Assembly: GCA_034766995.1 (NCBI GenBank) | Contig: CM068320.1 | Span: 9,645,001 to 9,709,000 of the forward strand | Origin: Acanthacorydalis orientalis | Lineage: Eukaryota; Arthropoda; Insecta; Megaloptera; Corydalidae | Reading direction: 5' to 3' | DNA: 64,000 bases | Shown: in pieces, positions 46,786 through 58,609 of the stretch | Numbering within the stretch: position 1 is the stretch's first letter | How the letters are laid out: every line of letters begins with the position of its first letter | Notes under the pieces: model-generated | What the model was told of the DNA's origin: nothing | The model's input: the letters and a program-made list of their open reading frames with translations, nothing else | Databases searched by the model: none | Translations under genes and position numbers: made by a program

Positions 46786-47968
46786 ATTTGAAGAGTAACT
46801 TTGTTCGATATTAGAGACAACAGCTTCAGTTTAAAAGTATACTTTATTTTTCGACAAAATCCCCCGAAGCTCAACGCACTTGCTCAAATGTTTCACCAGC
46901 TTTACGATTCCCTTCTAGAAATGGATTTCTTGTAGGTCCTCAAAATATCCGTTTACGACCTCTATCGCTTCTTCATTCGAGTTAAACCGCTTCTTAGCGT
47001 GAAAAATTTTGAGTTTCAGGAACAGAAGGAAGTACGAGGGAGCCTAATCAGGCGAATACGATGAATGCAGAAGAATTTCAAATTTCAATATCGTTAATTT
47101 TTACTGAGCGACAACGCTTGAATGAGCTGGTGCATTATCATTTTGAAACAACACTTTTATCTTACCCATTCTGGGACATTTTTCTACGATCGCTGTCTTT
47201 AAATTCTTCAAAAGTCCTGCGTAGTATTGACCAGTAATTGTTTTTTCTTCAGAAGATCGATCAAGAGAATGCCTCTCGGCTCCCTGAAAACTGACTACAT
47301 CATCTTTCCAACCGAGTGGTGGACTGTCTTTACCTTTTTCGGAGCCGTTTCAAAGGATTCAGTCCATTGTTTTAATTGGGTTTTCAATTCTAGTATGTAA
47401 TGGAGGATTCAAGTTTCATCTTTGGTCAAAAAACACTGCGGCACCCATTTTACGGAAAGTTTTTTTCATAAACAATACATTATACAGAAAGAAATGCGTT
47501 CGCTCAGTTGAGATGCCTATGACCACTCCAATGAATCTTACTCTTTTTCATTTACAAGTCTGACAAAAAACCATATCGTGAACTTTATCGATAATATCTG
47601 GCACGACAGCTGTTCTCAGGTCTCCTGAGCATGGTGTGTCTTCGATGCTCGTTCTGCCACGTTAAAATTCATCATATGCATTTTAAATTTATTTCATTCA
47701 TTCCAATGTAAGAAATTTCCTCTCATGGATTTCTTTCACTGTTTTACCTTCCAAAGAAAAAGAACTGAATCACACCTCGAATGCCGAGTTTATCCATTTT
47801 TCAGTTTCACACGAAACGCTTGTGTAGGAACAACTGTTAAACGAAGAATTAATAACGGAATGACTTGTAATTTCATACGCGTTACTAAAAGGGATGGAAC
47901 TATATGAAAACATATACAGCTGTCCCCTAGCGACTACATGAACTAAATTGGTATTCAAACCGCTCTCA
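46781..47968 (-). mobile_element. Mariner family M2, copy 2, full length but decayed
   Basis: The left end TGGCAATTTGAAGAGTAACT and the right end (reverse complement GAGAGCGGTTTGAATACCAA) are degenerate copies of the same inverted repeat as copy 1 at 21544. TA follows at 47969-47970. Minus-strand reading gives a GRTSIEDTP...EIIDKVHDM linker region near 47560-47660, then TKDETxIL near 47405-47430, and the C-terminal region near 46880-47000. Stops and frameshifts are frequent. It lies inside a TA microsatellite. Confidence 0.8.
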
Positions 47969-47982
47969 TACACACATATTTA

Positions 47983-47983
<1 letters not shown>

Positions 47984-48032
<49 letters not shown>
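47984..48032. repeat. (TA)n microsatellite, right part
   Basis: TA tract resuming after the mariner insertion. Confidence 0.95.
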
Positions 48033-48034
<2 letters not shown>

Positions 48035-48337
48035 GTATATACACACATACTAATACTATCAATTTTTTGATTTATAATATAACCATATTACAAAGATTCG
48101 CTATTTAAGAGAGATCTTTAAACAAGTGTGTCTGCAGCTTAATAGATTTATTAAACTCTTGTTACTTTCGTTAGTCATAAATGCACTAATCGAAAGAAGC
48201 TTTTATTATTTTCGAAATAAAACTGTCTGAATAGCTTAAATTGCGAGCCGCATTCATGGTGTATCTTCTATTTCTTTATTTGCATTGGCGATGAATATAG
48301 AGCATTTTTGAGGTGCTCATTGCATACTCACCTATAC

Positions 48338-48380
<43 letters not shown>
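48338..48380. repeat. (TA)n microsatellite
   Basis: Uninterrupted TA tract. Confidence 0.95.
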
Positions 48381-48384
<4 letters not shown>

Positions 48385-48752
48385 TTTGTAAGTCTTGTTT
48401 TGTCTTATAAATAAAATTACATTACATAATTATAGCTCGAAACATTATTGAAGATACAAAAGTAGAAATTACGCAGAAAACTTATAAAATAATAAGAAAA
48501 TATTAATTTTATAGAAAAATTATTAGTATCATACTTCTATATAGTTTTAAACATTTAAATGGACGAATTTTTATTAACTTTGTATTAATATAGAAAAATT
48601 AAAAATAGTTTATTTAAAAGGAAATACTATATTATTAATGGTAAATTACTAAAATAGACGTACCTTTTTGAAATTTTCTTTACAAAATATACATTCTATT
48701 AAAGTTTAAAATTAACAACTAGTGGAAAAGTATTTTAACACATAATTATTGT

Positions 48753-48756
<4 letters not shown>

Positions 48757-48791
<35 letters not shown>
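48757..48791. repeat. (TA)n microsatellite
   Basis: Uninterrupted TA tract. Confidence 0.95.
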
Positions 48792-48794
<3 letters not shown>

Positions 48795-49158
48795 TGATAA
48801 TAATATTGAATAAGAACAATCAAAAATGCTTTTTAGAATTTATCTACATATAACCTAGTTTTCTTCTAATCAGGACTTTTCAACAATAAAAACACTGAAA
48901 TATTTAGTAATACTTTCAATAAGCTTTTTACCGTCACATTCACAAAAATAAATCATCACTTATAATGTTTATTTGTGAAAAAACGTTAAGGCAAATACTA
49001 GTTCCAAAGAAAGAAAAAGATTATGAGATGGACCATACTTTCATAATACATAGATAAGAGTGTGTATTTAAGATTAAGTTAAAAAATCATCAAACTTTTA
49101 CAAAAGTCTTTTGAGAGCATAAACCGGATTTTAAATTTCTAATGCATGTTTAAATCAG

Positions 49159-49160
<2 letters not shown>

Positions 49161-49238
<78 letters not shown>

Positions 49239-49242
49239 AGAG
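49161..49242. repeat. (TA)n(GA)n microsatellite
   Basis: TA for about 75 bases, then AGAGAGAG. Confidence 0.95.
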
Positions 49243-49249
49243 AGAGATT

Positions 49250-49800
49250 AAAATGAAGAATTAAAATCCGATTTTGAGTATCTTAAGCAAGTATTTACAA
49301 TTTTTATTACTACAATACTAAAATAAAGAGCAGTATTTTAAAAATTGAAGCAATAAAATAACAAGAATGTTTCAAGACATACTTCAAACAAAGTAAATAC
49401 TCATTACAATATTTATATACTCCTATTTCATACTTAGATTGTTTCAAGTTACAGATCAAAATTATTTTAACCTAGAACTTGAATTTAATTTAGAAAATTA
49501 GAAAAAAGTTGTAACAAAATTCATGACAGAACGATACATATCAATTTAACAATCAGTGTAATACATTTGCTTCTTTTATTTCAAACAACCCGCTTTACAA
49601 AACAACTGCATACAACAGTCGAATATAAAAAAAAAATCGATAGCTAAAGAAAAAAGTAGCAAAAGTGTGTGCTTTTAGTAAATCGATTAAATTCATAGCA
49701 AATCAAAATGACTGATATATGAATAAAGGTAGATACATGCGAAATACTCCACTCTTTACGTAAAAAAGTAGACAAGTATATCCGATGAAAAATCAGAGCA
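49250..49800. other. No gene recognised
   Basis: AT-rich sequence upstream of the promoter-like island. Confidence 0.55.
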
Positions 49801-49824
49801 TCGTGAGATAACGAAAACTGAGTG

Positions 49825-50090
49825 GAACGTCACCGCGGCGCTTGAATGTGTGGGCGTCTGAAAAGCTCCTATATAAATATCGTTACTCCTAAAGCGCCCT
49901 CACATACGAAATCCGTCACAAGTTGCATCCCCACAACACCGCACTACATAATACCATTCTGTTATAGTGATTTCATTTCTCGCTCGCACATTTCTCTCAC
50001 TTGTTAAATTCTCCCACTTCGATATCAACAAGACCTTTGGACGCCTACGCACGCCTTTCTTGTCTGCACCGAACACTCCATGTTTTTTCT
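49825..50090 (+). promoter_or_regulatory. Candidate TATA-type promoter and 5' leader
   Basis: A GC-richer stretch (CACCGCGGCGCTTG, then GTGTGGGCGTCTG, a GC-box-like site) precedes TATAAATA at 49872-49879. An initiator-like TCACATA begins at 49900, placing its A 30 bases from the TATA box as animal promoters require. The following 160 bases are rich in CA and CTC blocks with little TA repeat. The first ATG (near 50080) opens only a short frame, so any gene would need a downstream exon or would be noncoding. No gene was identified. Confidence 0.35.
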
Positions 50091-50278
50091 ATATTTAACC
50101 TTTTCATATATCTTTAAAAGAATTACAATTATATGCAATACAATATTCATAAAGAATAACATAAGTAAATACATACAATGTATTCGGAAACATATACAAC
50201 CATGGAAAATTATTAAGTGAACCGATTTTTAAACGGTCTATATTTATAATGAACATAAAAGTGTACATGCCACCACAC

Positions 50279-50283
<5 letters not shown>

Positions 50284-50340
<57 letters not shown>
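50284..50340. repeat. (TA)n microsatellite
   Basis: Uninterrupted TA tract. Confidence 0.95.
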
Positions 50341-50342
<2 letters not shown>

Positions 50343-50748
50343 TTATATTTTTATAAATGTTTCTATACTCCAATTTTCAACACTCTATGTAAAAAACAGA
50401 CTAAAACATACTTGAGATTTGATGATAATTTATTAATAAAATCCAACTTTTTATAGTCAAACCAAATTCACAGGTTTGAAAAAACATCCGACTACTAAAT
50501 TGCAAAAAACTGTCAAACATTTAAATGATATTAAATAATAATAATATACTTATAATAATCTATTACAATACAGTTCACTTAAAATCTTCATATTTTTTAA
50601 AAGTCTGTATTTACTGCGAAGCCAATGCTTCAGAAAATAGAAACTATAAAATAGCAATTTTCATATTTTGTTGATATTAAAAGATAAAAAATATTTTTCT
50701 AAATATTCACATGAAAACCACCCTCGCTTTTTTCAACGCGTGCATGTG

Positions 50749-50750
<2 letters not shown>

Positions 50751-50804
<54 letters not shown>
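50751..50804. repeat. (TA)n microsatellite
   Basis: Uninterrupted TA tract. Confidence 0.95.
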
Positions 50805-50806
<2 letters not shown>

Positions 50807-50917
50807 TTCAATAAAGACACATACTACAATAATACATCAATATTCTTCAATAAATGCAATTAAAAATATAATTATATATAAACTATTAACCTTTGGAATG
50901 TAAGAATAAAATTTAAT

Positions 50918-51103
50918 TTAATTTGAATAAATATTACGTCGGTAGAAAAATAATTGCGGTTTATAACCTTCAAACTCATACATTTTTCTCTTCTGATTTT
51001 CCTGGCTGTTTAAGTGGTCCAGAACCGTCTGATGACTAACGCCTAACTTGTGTGCAAGCTCTCGAATTGTTGTGCATGGTTCTGATTCAACTAACGCCTT
51101 CAT
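50918..51103 (-). pseudogene. Mariner second HTH, open frame into the inverted repeat
   Basis: A 61-codon frame begins MKALVESEPCTTIRELAHKL and continues GVSHQTVLDHL, the second helix-turn-helix of the mariner DNA-binding domain (the paired-like bipartite domain). It ends in YEFEGYKPQLFFYRR, which is translated from the terminal inverted repeat itself. The upstream first HTH is in another frame. No catalytic residue is present. Confidence 0.75.
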
Positions 51104-51448
51104 CAGTTGGTCGTGATGAACCGAAGACGGATACTCGCGACGTTATCTTCAAGGCTCTCGTCATCAGCACGGAATTTTTGGAACCACCATTGCACCTTAC
51201 GTTACTTAACAGTACCCACACCAAAAGCATTGTTTCTGCTGCTTTACCACTCATTTTGAACTCAAAGAAAAAAAATGCTCTTATTTGTTTCTTTTCAATC
51301 TTTAATCGATGTTACCAAAATGCAGATCGAAAAATGCACTTTAAGGTGATATATTAAAATGAACACGATGAAATGGCACTTTCATTAAAAAAAAATTAAG
51401 GTTAGAATTCAGAAAACAAACACCGCAATAATTTTTCTACCAACCTAA
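50934..51448 (-). mobile_element. Mariner deletion-family copy C
   Basis: The ends are TTACGTCGGTAGAAAAATAA and (reverse complement) TTAGGTTGGTAGAAAAATTA, with TA on both sides (50932-50933, 51449-51450). The 515-base unit keeps the 5' leader, first HTH region, linker and a complete second HTH, then runs straight into the 3' inverted repeat. The first half is shifted; the second HTH is in an open frame. Confidence 0.88.
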
Positions 51449-51449
51449 T

Positions 51450-52375
51450 ACAAATCAAATTTATTTGCAGATTTTTTCGAAATAAATATGATTATGATAA
51501 TAATAAAAGATTAATCATCAACTGCAATTATTAATATCAACTAGAATACTCTTTCATGGCGATTTTAGCGAAACCGGAATCGCAAAACAAGAAAACCAAC
51601 TTCGTTTGATCAAACATATTTTGTTGAGTCAACACAAAATGATATTTCTGTTAATTATTTTTACTTTACACTATTTTCTTTCATAATATGACATAACAAT
51701 AAAAAAAACCAGGTCAAATAATCACCTATCACGAAGAATATTTCGAATGTTATGAATTAAAAACACATCATACTTTTATACTTTTCAAAAATATATAATG
51801 TTAATGTATAAATATATATTTCTAAAATGGGAAACAATTATTGGAACGCGTACAATAATTATTTTATATTGTTGGTTTGAACAATTGAGATGTTATCTGA
51901 TCTATATAACAACGTAGCACATTGAGTGTGTACACCTCCACTACAAAAGCTATTATCTAAAATACAATATATCATTAAGAAATAATAAAGATTATTGACA
52001 ACCTCGATTGGGTTTGCATGTTTTTCCGAAATAGGATGATATACGCGACTTAAATAAGATTGTTACATTTATTTCCGTTTCATATCAAAAAAAAACACAC
52101 ACATTCACGCATAAAAACAAATGTTGCAACACAAGGTCGTTACGATACTATTACTGTTCAGTAACAAAGAATCATTTTACTTAACATATTAATGGACGAG
52201 GATGTACATGAAATGTACGTAACAGTAAATCAGCAACTACTACAAATGAAAAAAATAAACACACAAAAAACAAAACAAAAATAGAGGACGAGTACGGATT
52301 TAAAATTAAACGTTCAAAAAAAGATGATACAGTCATACGGCGCGATGAATAATAAATAAAAATAAATATTACACG
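51450..52375. other. No gene recognised
   Basis: AT-rich sequence with no supported feature. Confidence 0.55.
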
Positions 52376-52549
52376 AGTACGTAGGTAGGTATAAAAAGTG
52401 AGTATTTACACACGTGCGCTCCCGATGAGAAGTTTGAGAAAGAAAGTATATAAATTTATTGTGGTGTGGCATCACTAAAAATATACGGCCACTTGACAAA
52501 AATTCAAGTTCACATCATGAGATGTCTCGTATGTATGTATGTATGTATT

Positions 52550-52710
52550 TGAAACGCCAACGACCTTCTTATTCCCAGAAAAACGAGGCCGCCTCGGGCG
52601 ACACGCGAGACTGAGCGAGACGGGAGACAATGGGCGGTACGTCACATCCATGAGTAACTTTTGAACCCGCGCTGACGTCACCGGATTTTCATTTGGCACC
52701 ATTTACAACA
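52550..52710. other. GC-rich island with CRE-type sites
   Basis: A CpG-rich block of about 150 bases contains TGACGTCA (52673-52680), a second TACGTCAC (52638-52645) and a GGGCGG box (52632-52637). A 75-codon frame on the minus strand (52475-52702) starts here with MVPNENPVTSARVQKLL but matches nothing I know. It could be a CRE-driven promoter, possibly with a first exon, for a gene running leftwards; the direction is a guess. Confidence 0.4.
52673..52680. promoter_or_regulatory. Palindromic CRE-type site
   Basis: TGACGTCA, the full CREB/ATF palindrome, within the GC-rich island. Confidence 0.4.
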
Positions 52711-53435
52711 TTGAACACCAAACAGACTCATTTGACCTTACGTCACATAACTAATAATGTGTATGTGCGGCTGCAATGATAGTATTACATATATGTAAAT
52801 TATAATCGACAATCAGATACAACGGATATGCTTCATACATCAAACACTACATTAATTCTGACTGATTAGTGACTGTGTAATATAACCATCATATCTGTGT
52901 ATTGATAATTACGAGAGACTCTGATAACAAATTGTGAATACAAAACGGATTGAAAGATTTATTAGATCATCATATAATCGGACAAAAGCAAACAGAACGT
53001 TAATGTATTCCGAAACAGGCGTCTTTATCAGCTTGGATGATGTGAAAAACAAGTAGATATGAGAAAACAAATTCATTTTTTTTTTTGCTTTTTAACGCCA
53101 CTTCATACAAGTAAAACTTTATTGTAATTATATTTACAGCTAGAACTTTTGATTTCATCAAACATTATTAAAATATGAAAGACAGACGGGTTGTGTGTTA
53201 TTTTCATATGTTCAGTCTATATGCATAGAACATCACACATATGTTCTTGTAAAGAATTAAAAACCTTCTCTTGAAATACGTCAAGTGGTAAGTAACAGGT
53301 TTATGAAGATGTAAGTCATTCTAATCAACAATCGACTTTCAATGAATTTGGTAACTAGACGATTTATTTATACTAATAACATTTACACTAAACAAGGAAA
53401 CATTTGTAAAAAACAAAAATATGATTTTATTCAAT

Positions 53436-53441
<6 letters not shown>

Positions 53442-53467
<26 letters not shown>
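53442..53467. repeat. (TA)n microsatellite
   Basis: Short TA tract. Confidence 0.9.
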
Positions 53468-53945
53468 TCGAAATATTCGTATTTCGGTCATATCTCATTA
53501 TGATATTTTTATTTTAAATTACTTCAAAATGTACATATTTACTTATTTAATATGCTCTTTCTTTATCAAAATTATTCACTAAATTTCGGTCAGAATACTA
53601 AATTCATAATTTAATTATAAAAAAAAATGTTCATTTGCTATGGATTTACGATTTTTTTTAATAAAATACAATGAACTTCAATAATTGTACATATTTAATG
53701 TACTATAATACAATATAAAAAAATTTCTATAGTGCAACTTTTTTTCATTTTTAATATATAATGTGTATAATTCAATATGGAGTAAACATGATGTTTTACA
53801 CATTTCGGTACAATAATTATTTTGATTAACAAAATCAAATATGAAATATCAATTACAAACAACTTAACAATATTAAAATCGGTTTTTGAAATAACACATT
53901 CATCAATTACTTAAGATATTTTTTCTCAATATCAAGAACGATATA

Positions 53946-54487
53946 TTTAGGCTGGTAGGAAAATAATTGCGGTTTCTGTTTTCTGAATCCTAACCTCCAT
54001 TTTTTCAATAAAAGTGCCATTTCATCGTGTTCATATCATTTTAAAATGCATTCTTCGGTCTGTATTTTGGTAACATCGATTTTGGTTTTATTATTTATTT
54101 TACTTTAAATTGAGCTGTTGAATTAAAGATGGAAAAGAAACAAATAAGAGCAATTTTATTGAATAAGTTCAAAACGGCTGGTAAAGCAATAGAAACTGCT
54201 CGTAAACTAAAAGATGCTTTTGGTGTGGGTACTGTTAAAGAGCATACAGTGCAATGGTGGTTCCAAAAAGTTCGTGTTGATGACGAGAGCCTCGAAGATG
54301 AAGATCGGGGGCGTCCTTCTTCCGTTCACAACGACTAACTGAAAGCGTGAAGGTGTTTTGAGGGTTAACTGGGAAAAATTTTTCGACTCAATAGTGCTTA
54401 TTTCGATTAATCAAGTCAATTATTAGCTGGGAAAAATGTATATGAATTTATAGGTCATAACCCGCAATTATTTTGCTACCAACATAA
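53946..54487 (+). mobile_element. Mariner deletion-family copy D, best preserved frame
   Basis: The left end contains AGGCTGGTAGGAAAATAATT and the right end (reverse complement) is TTATGTTGGTAGCAAAATAA; TA lies on both sides. The 542-base unit has a leader of about 180 bases, an open 69-codon frame for the first HTH, about 140 bases of scrambled sequence where the second HTH was, and the 3' end. The catalytic domain is absent. Confidence 0.88.
54129..54338 (+). CDS. Mariner transposase DNA-binding fragment, open 69-codon frame
   Basis: MEKKQIRAILLNKFKTAGKA opens the first helix-turn-helix of a mariner transposase (residues about 5-50: KTAGKAIETARKLKDAF, then HTVQWWFQKVR). The acidic DESLEDEDRGRPSS linker follows, and a stop comes at residue 70. 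In an intact mariner (about 345 residues) the second HTH and the DDD catalytic domain would come next. The start is the same in-frame ATG that the other copies have in altered form. If expressed, the product could only bind inverted repeats; expression is unproven and the frame may simply be a recent, lightly mutated copy. Confidence 0.5.
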   Translation: MEKKQIRAILLNKFKTAGKAIETARKLKDAFGVGTVKEHTVQWWFQKVRVDDESLEDEDRGRPSSVHND

Positions 54488-54489
54488 TA

Positions 54490-55885
54490 TAATAGTTATT
54501 ATAGAAATAATTAAAATAGGTATCTAAAGTATTAGACATAATTCATGTTAAAAATGAAGAATATACATAATTCTAAACAAATTCGTTCACTACATATGTT
54601 TTCTAGTAGTTTAAAATTAGATGTAAATTTCACATACAAAAAAAAATGTTTGAAAAACGTTCAATTAAAAAGAATGAAATATGACGACCAAATCTTAAAT
54701 TCAGAGGGGAATAAGTAAATCACAGTAGATAAATGTTTAAAAATACTGTTACAAATATCAAAACTATTGTGAAAACAATACTATAATATATATTATGAAA
54801 ATAATTTACAAATTAACACTATGTTATTTTATCAATTGAGAACATACCTTCTAATCTGAAAGTACTATAGAATTTAATACTGAACATTAATAATATCTTA
54901 TTGATAAATATTTATGACAAAAAAGATCATGTAGAGAACTAATGAAATAATAAATCTAAATATGTATCAGTTAATTTAAAAAACAATGAATGATAAAAAC
55001 ATCAATTGATTATTTACACATAAGATTGTCTACAGAATTACAGAACCTAAACAAGGGATAAAAAAATACATTCTATAAAACCTAGATATTTACATTACTA
55101 ATTTGCGCTCGCGTTGATTTTAAAATTAGTTTTGTACTAGAATAACAAACATTTTCTTTAATTATTAAATTATAAACTGCTTACAAAATAAGACATAAGT
55201 TACAATGAACAGAATTATTACCAACAAATATAATAAAAATGTTTGAGTTCTAACGTATTCAATTCATTCCGCCTTTTTTAGTTTAATATTCTGAAATTCG
55301 GTGTTAATAACAAACATGTTTTTTAATTTAATTGCAATTATTACGAATAGAACATACCTGTTTATATTTATAAAATAATAAAAACTCAATCTGCACCTGA
55401 TAATTATGGATAATAAATCAATGAATTTATTAATACAATCAAAAATAACACGACGTCATCGTTGATTCATGATTCATCAATTACTTACGATATTTTTTTC
55501 TTAGTATCATGAACGAATATAATTAGTTCTTCTATCTACTACATTTCGTACATCATTATTGTATTAAATGATTCGATGATATATGATATAGTAGCACGTG
55601 ATGTGATAAAGCATGAAATATGCATGTCCTGATTAATTTTTTGAGAATTTTAATTACTAATCAACCAATGACATCCATTCTAATAACTTAACTTGTATCA
55701 AGATTTTCTTATATATTTGATCCCGTTTATTTTTCAGTTCGTAAGTGGATAATTTAAATATTAGTTATAATTTAAAACCAAATTAAGATTAAATAATACA
55801 TACGTTAAGAAATATAAATAAAACGTATAGCCGGGGTGCAAAATTGACAATATATATTATTGAATTTAACACAGAATTCGAACGA
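54490..55885. other. No gene recognised
   Basis: AT-rich sequence between two mariner-family copies. Confidence 0.55.
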
Positions 55886-55887
55886 TT

Positions 55888-56371
55888 CAAAATTTCATCA
55901 TGTTTATGTTAATGTCATTTCAAAGTGCATTTTTCGATCTGTATTCTGGTAACATCGGCTTTGCTTTTGTTATTAATTTTACTTCAAAATGGGGTACTGA
56001 ATTAAATATGGAAAAGAAGCAAATAAAGCAACCCTTGAAAAAGGGATCGTAAAGCAGCAGAAACTGCTCGTAAACTAAAAGATGCTTCTGATGTGGGTAT
56101 TGTTAAGGAACGTACGGTGCAATGGTGGTTCCAAAAATTTTTCTCCTGAGGACGAGAGCCTTGAAGATGAAGAAGGTCGCGGGAGTCCTTCAGTTCATAA
56201 CGATCAACTGAAGGTGTTAGATGAATCAGGACCTCGCACAATAATTTGAGAGCTTGCACAAAACTTAGGCGTTAGATACCAAACAGTTCTCGACCACTTA
56301 AAACAATGTATGTGAACAAATGTATATGAATTTGAAGGTTATAAACCATAATTATTTTTCTACCAACTTAA
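55888..56371 (+). mobile_element. Mariner deletion-family copy E, left end lost
   Basis: The right end (reverse complement TTAAGTTGGTAGAAAAATAA) and the interior align with the other copies: leader, first HTH, GRG-S linker and a degraded second HTH (RELAQNLGVRYQTVLDHL-like when frames are joined). The left inverted repeat and first 60-70 bases are replaced by unrelated sequence. Stops and shifts are present throughout. Confidence 0.82.
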
Positions 56372-56374
56372 TAA

Positions 56375-57670
56375 CTGATGTGTCAAGTACGTTTAAAAAA
56401 AAGAAATTTTCTTTCTATTAAAATAATAATTCCAATACAAATTTGTACTAAATGCAAGAGCAAAAAATATTATACTATATGAAAGATTATAAATAAATGT
56501 TTTAAATAATTGATTGATTGCGAAGAATAACAAGACATACTTTTATATAAAATAATAAGAAAAACCCAGCAGCTGTAAATCATTGGTAGTGAGGTATCTT
56601 CTAAATAATGAGTTAATAGTTACATCGGCGTATTTACAGAAAAATTTAAATTTTCACAGAATCAACAAAATCATACAACCATACAACCATACTTTATAAA
56701 TTTATTAATCCCTCATAATTTATTATGTTTCTAGGGTTTTTGATATCAAAAGCACCAACAGCAAAAATTTATTATTTTTCTTTAAACATTTCTAATCAAA
56801 AACACATGAAACTTACTTGCAAAAACATTAATTTAAAAAACAGAACATTTTAAATATATCAAAATATTTACTATGAATAAGGTAAAAATAAATTATTATG
56901 GTAAAAAATACGAATTTGTAGAATGATAAAGAATTTGAAGAAGAGAAATAATAGAATATATATATATATTCATAAAATATAAATATGGACTGAAAAAAAT
57001 AAAATCAAATCAAAGTTTATTTAAACTGAAAAGTCTACAGGGAACGATTATTTTTAATCACTGACAATATAAAAAGGGTCGCTCTTATATGTAGACATAT
57101 CTGTCTCTCTTATTCAATTTGTACATATTTTTTGTAAAATTTCACGAGTAATTCGAAGATCACAAGTGGTAATCTCTAATTTTAAATCTACAATATTTTC
57201 AGGATTATTCATGTACATATGTTTAATTTATGTCCAGAAATAAAAATCAAGACATCAGGTCAAATAGTGTCCTAAATATCCATTTAGTTAGCGTTTAGTT
57301 ATTAAAATATTTTGGTCTCGTCTGAAATAAAGAAAGTTTCTGTATTTTTTCTGAAATCACATGAATCCTAGTCAACTAATCGATTAATAAGTTCTTCAAT
57401 AATCAAACTAACGAACGAATTAATATTATTTTGAAATAATATTAACACAATAATATACGTTCTTAAAGTAGTACACTAATAATCATCTTCTAACAGAATT
57501 TATATTGCTGATCAATGTTCTATGAATTAATTTAACCAGAAAATTAAAAATATGCGTTATCGTTAAAAGCGCTAAATCATAAGTTATTTTTCTGTGAAAG
57601 CAAAAAACTAAAAAGCTATCCTCATTCACAAAAAACATTATATCTGACAGTATTATATTATTTTTCTTAC
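56375..57670. other. No gene recognised
   Basis: AT-rich sequence with no supported feature. Confidence 0.55.
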
Positions 57671-57671
57671 A

Positions 57672-57790
57672 TATATAGAATGATTCAGTTTAGGCTTTTT
57701 TATTAAAAAAAACGCAAAAATTAAAAAAAAACATACATTTTATCCTCCATTTAGTATTCCAAAATTGGAATATATTTTTGAGTCTTCATT
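57672..57790 (+). mobile_element. MITE copy 2, left end
   Basis: GATTCAGTTTAGGCTT, then AAAACGCAAAAATTAAAAAA and CATTTAGTAT, follow the left arm and centre of the foldback MITE at 13811-13977. The inverted right arm was not found, so this is a one-sided remnant. Confidence 0.55.
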
Positions 57791-58081
57791 TTTGCATTTA
57801 AAAGTTACAGTGTTAAAAGGTGTATTTTTAAAAAAATATTTTTCTCAAACATTTATACAGTAACCCATTCAGAATTTTATTTTATTGCATTCAGCAAATC
57901 TTAATTAACAAAATTATTAGTTTCATATCTTTTTAAAGTATTGTCCATAACCGTAGAGTACCCCTTAAACAGCAGTTTGGACACAATGCATATGGATGTT
58001 TGAAAAGATAATATGAATTACCCGTTTATATATAAAATATTCTAATATTTATACATACTATACTACTACAGATTATTAATA

Positions 58082-58171
58082 TAAAAGTTGAGGAAAAATG
58101 GCAATGAAACCCCAATTTTGTCTCGGGAGCCGCACAGAGTAGCTTTAGGAGCCGCAGTTTGCCCACCCTTG
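58082..58171 (-). mobile_element. hAT element end, solo
   Basis: The reverse complement starts CAAGGGTGGGCAAACTGCGG followed by CTCC. A GGAGCCGC / GGGAGCCGC pair also occurs a few tens of bases further in. This is the terminal form of a widespread hAT group. The opposite end and any transposase were not found. Confidence 0.6.
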
Positions 58172-58502
58172 TTATATTACATTCTATGGAACATTTTTCA
58201 TTAATAAACAATTATTAATACCATTTTATTGGAGAATTGTTTTTCTTTACACATTTTCAACAATTTGAAAACAATGAACAAATCACTAACGATGCTATAA
58301 TTTTATATTTCAATATTCTTTTTAACTGCATCAAGGTTTAAGATAACTTAAGACCACTGATGACTCATTTTTTCAATTAGATTTTTTAATAGTTTCCTAT
58401 TAATGTCTGCACTTATTACACGACTGGCCCATAGCCAACACTAAACTTCTAACCATTCTATATTTTCACACCCGTACCAATCTGTTATATATATGCATAC
58501 AC

Positions 58503-58601
<99 letters not shown>
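58503..58601. repeat. (TA)n microsatellite
   Basis: An uninterrupted TA tract of about 96 bases, the longest pure one in the window. Confidence 0.95.
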
Positions 58602-58609
58602 TTAAAATC

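Noticed and set aside
57655..57662. TTATATTA matching the 8 bases after the hAT end at 58171, as if a target duplication
   Set aside because: The sequence next to it does not start like a hAT end, and such AT strings are very common here.
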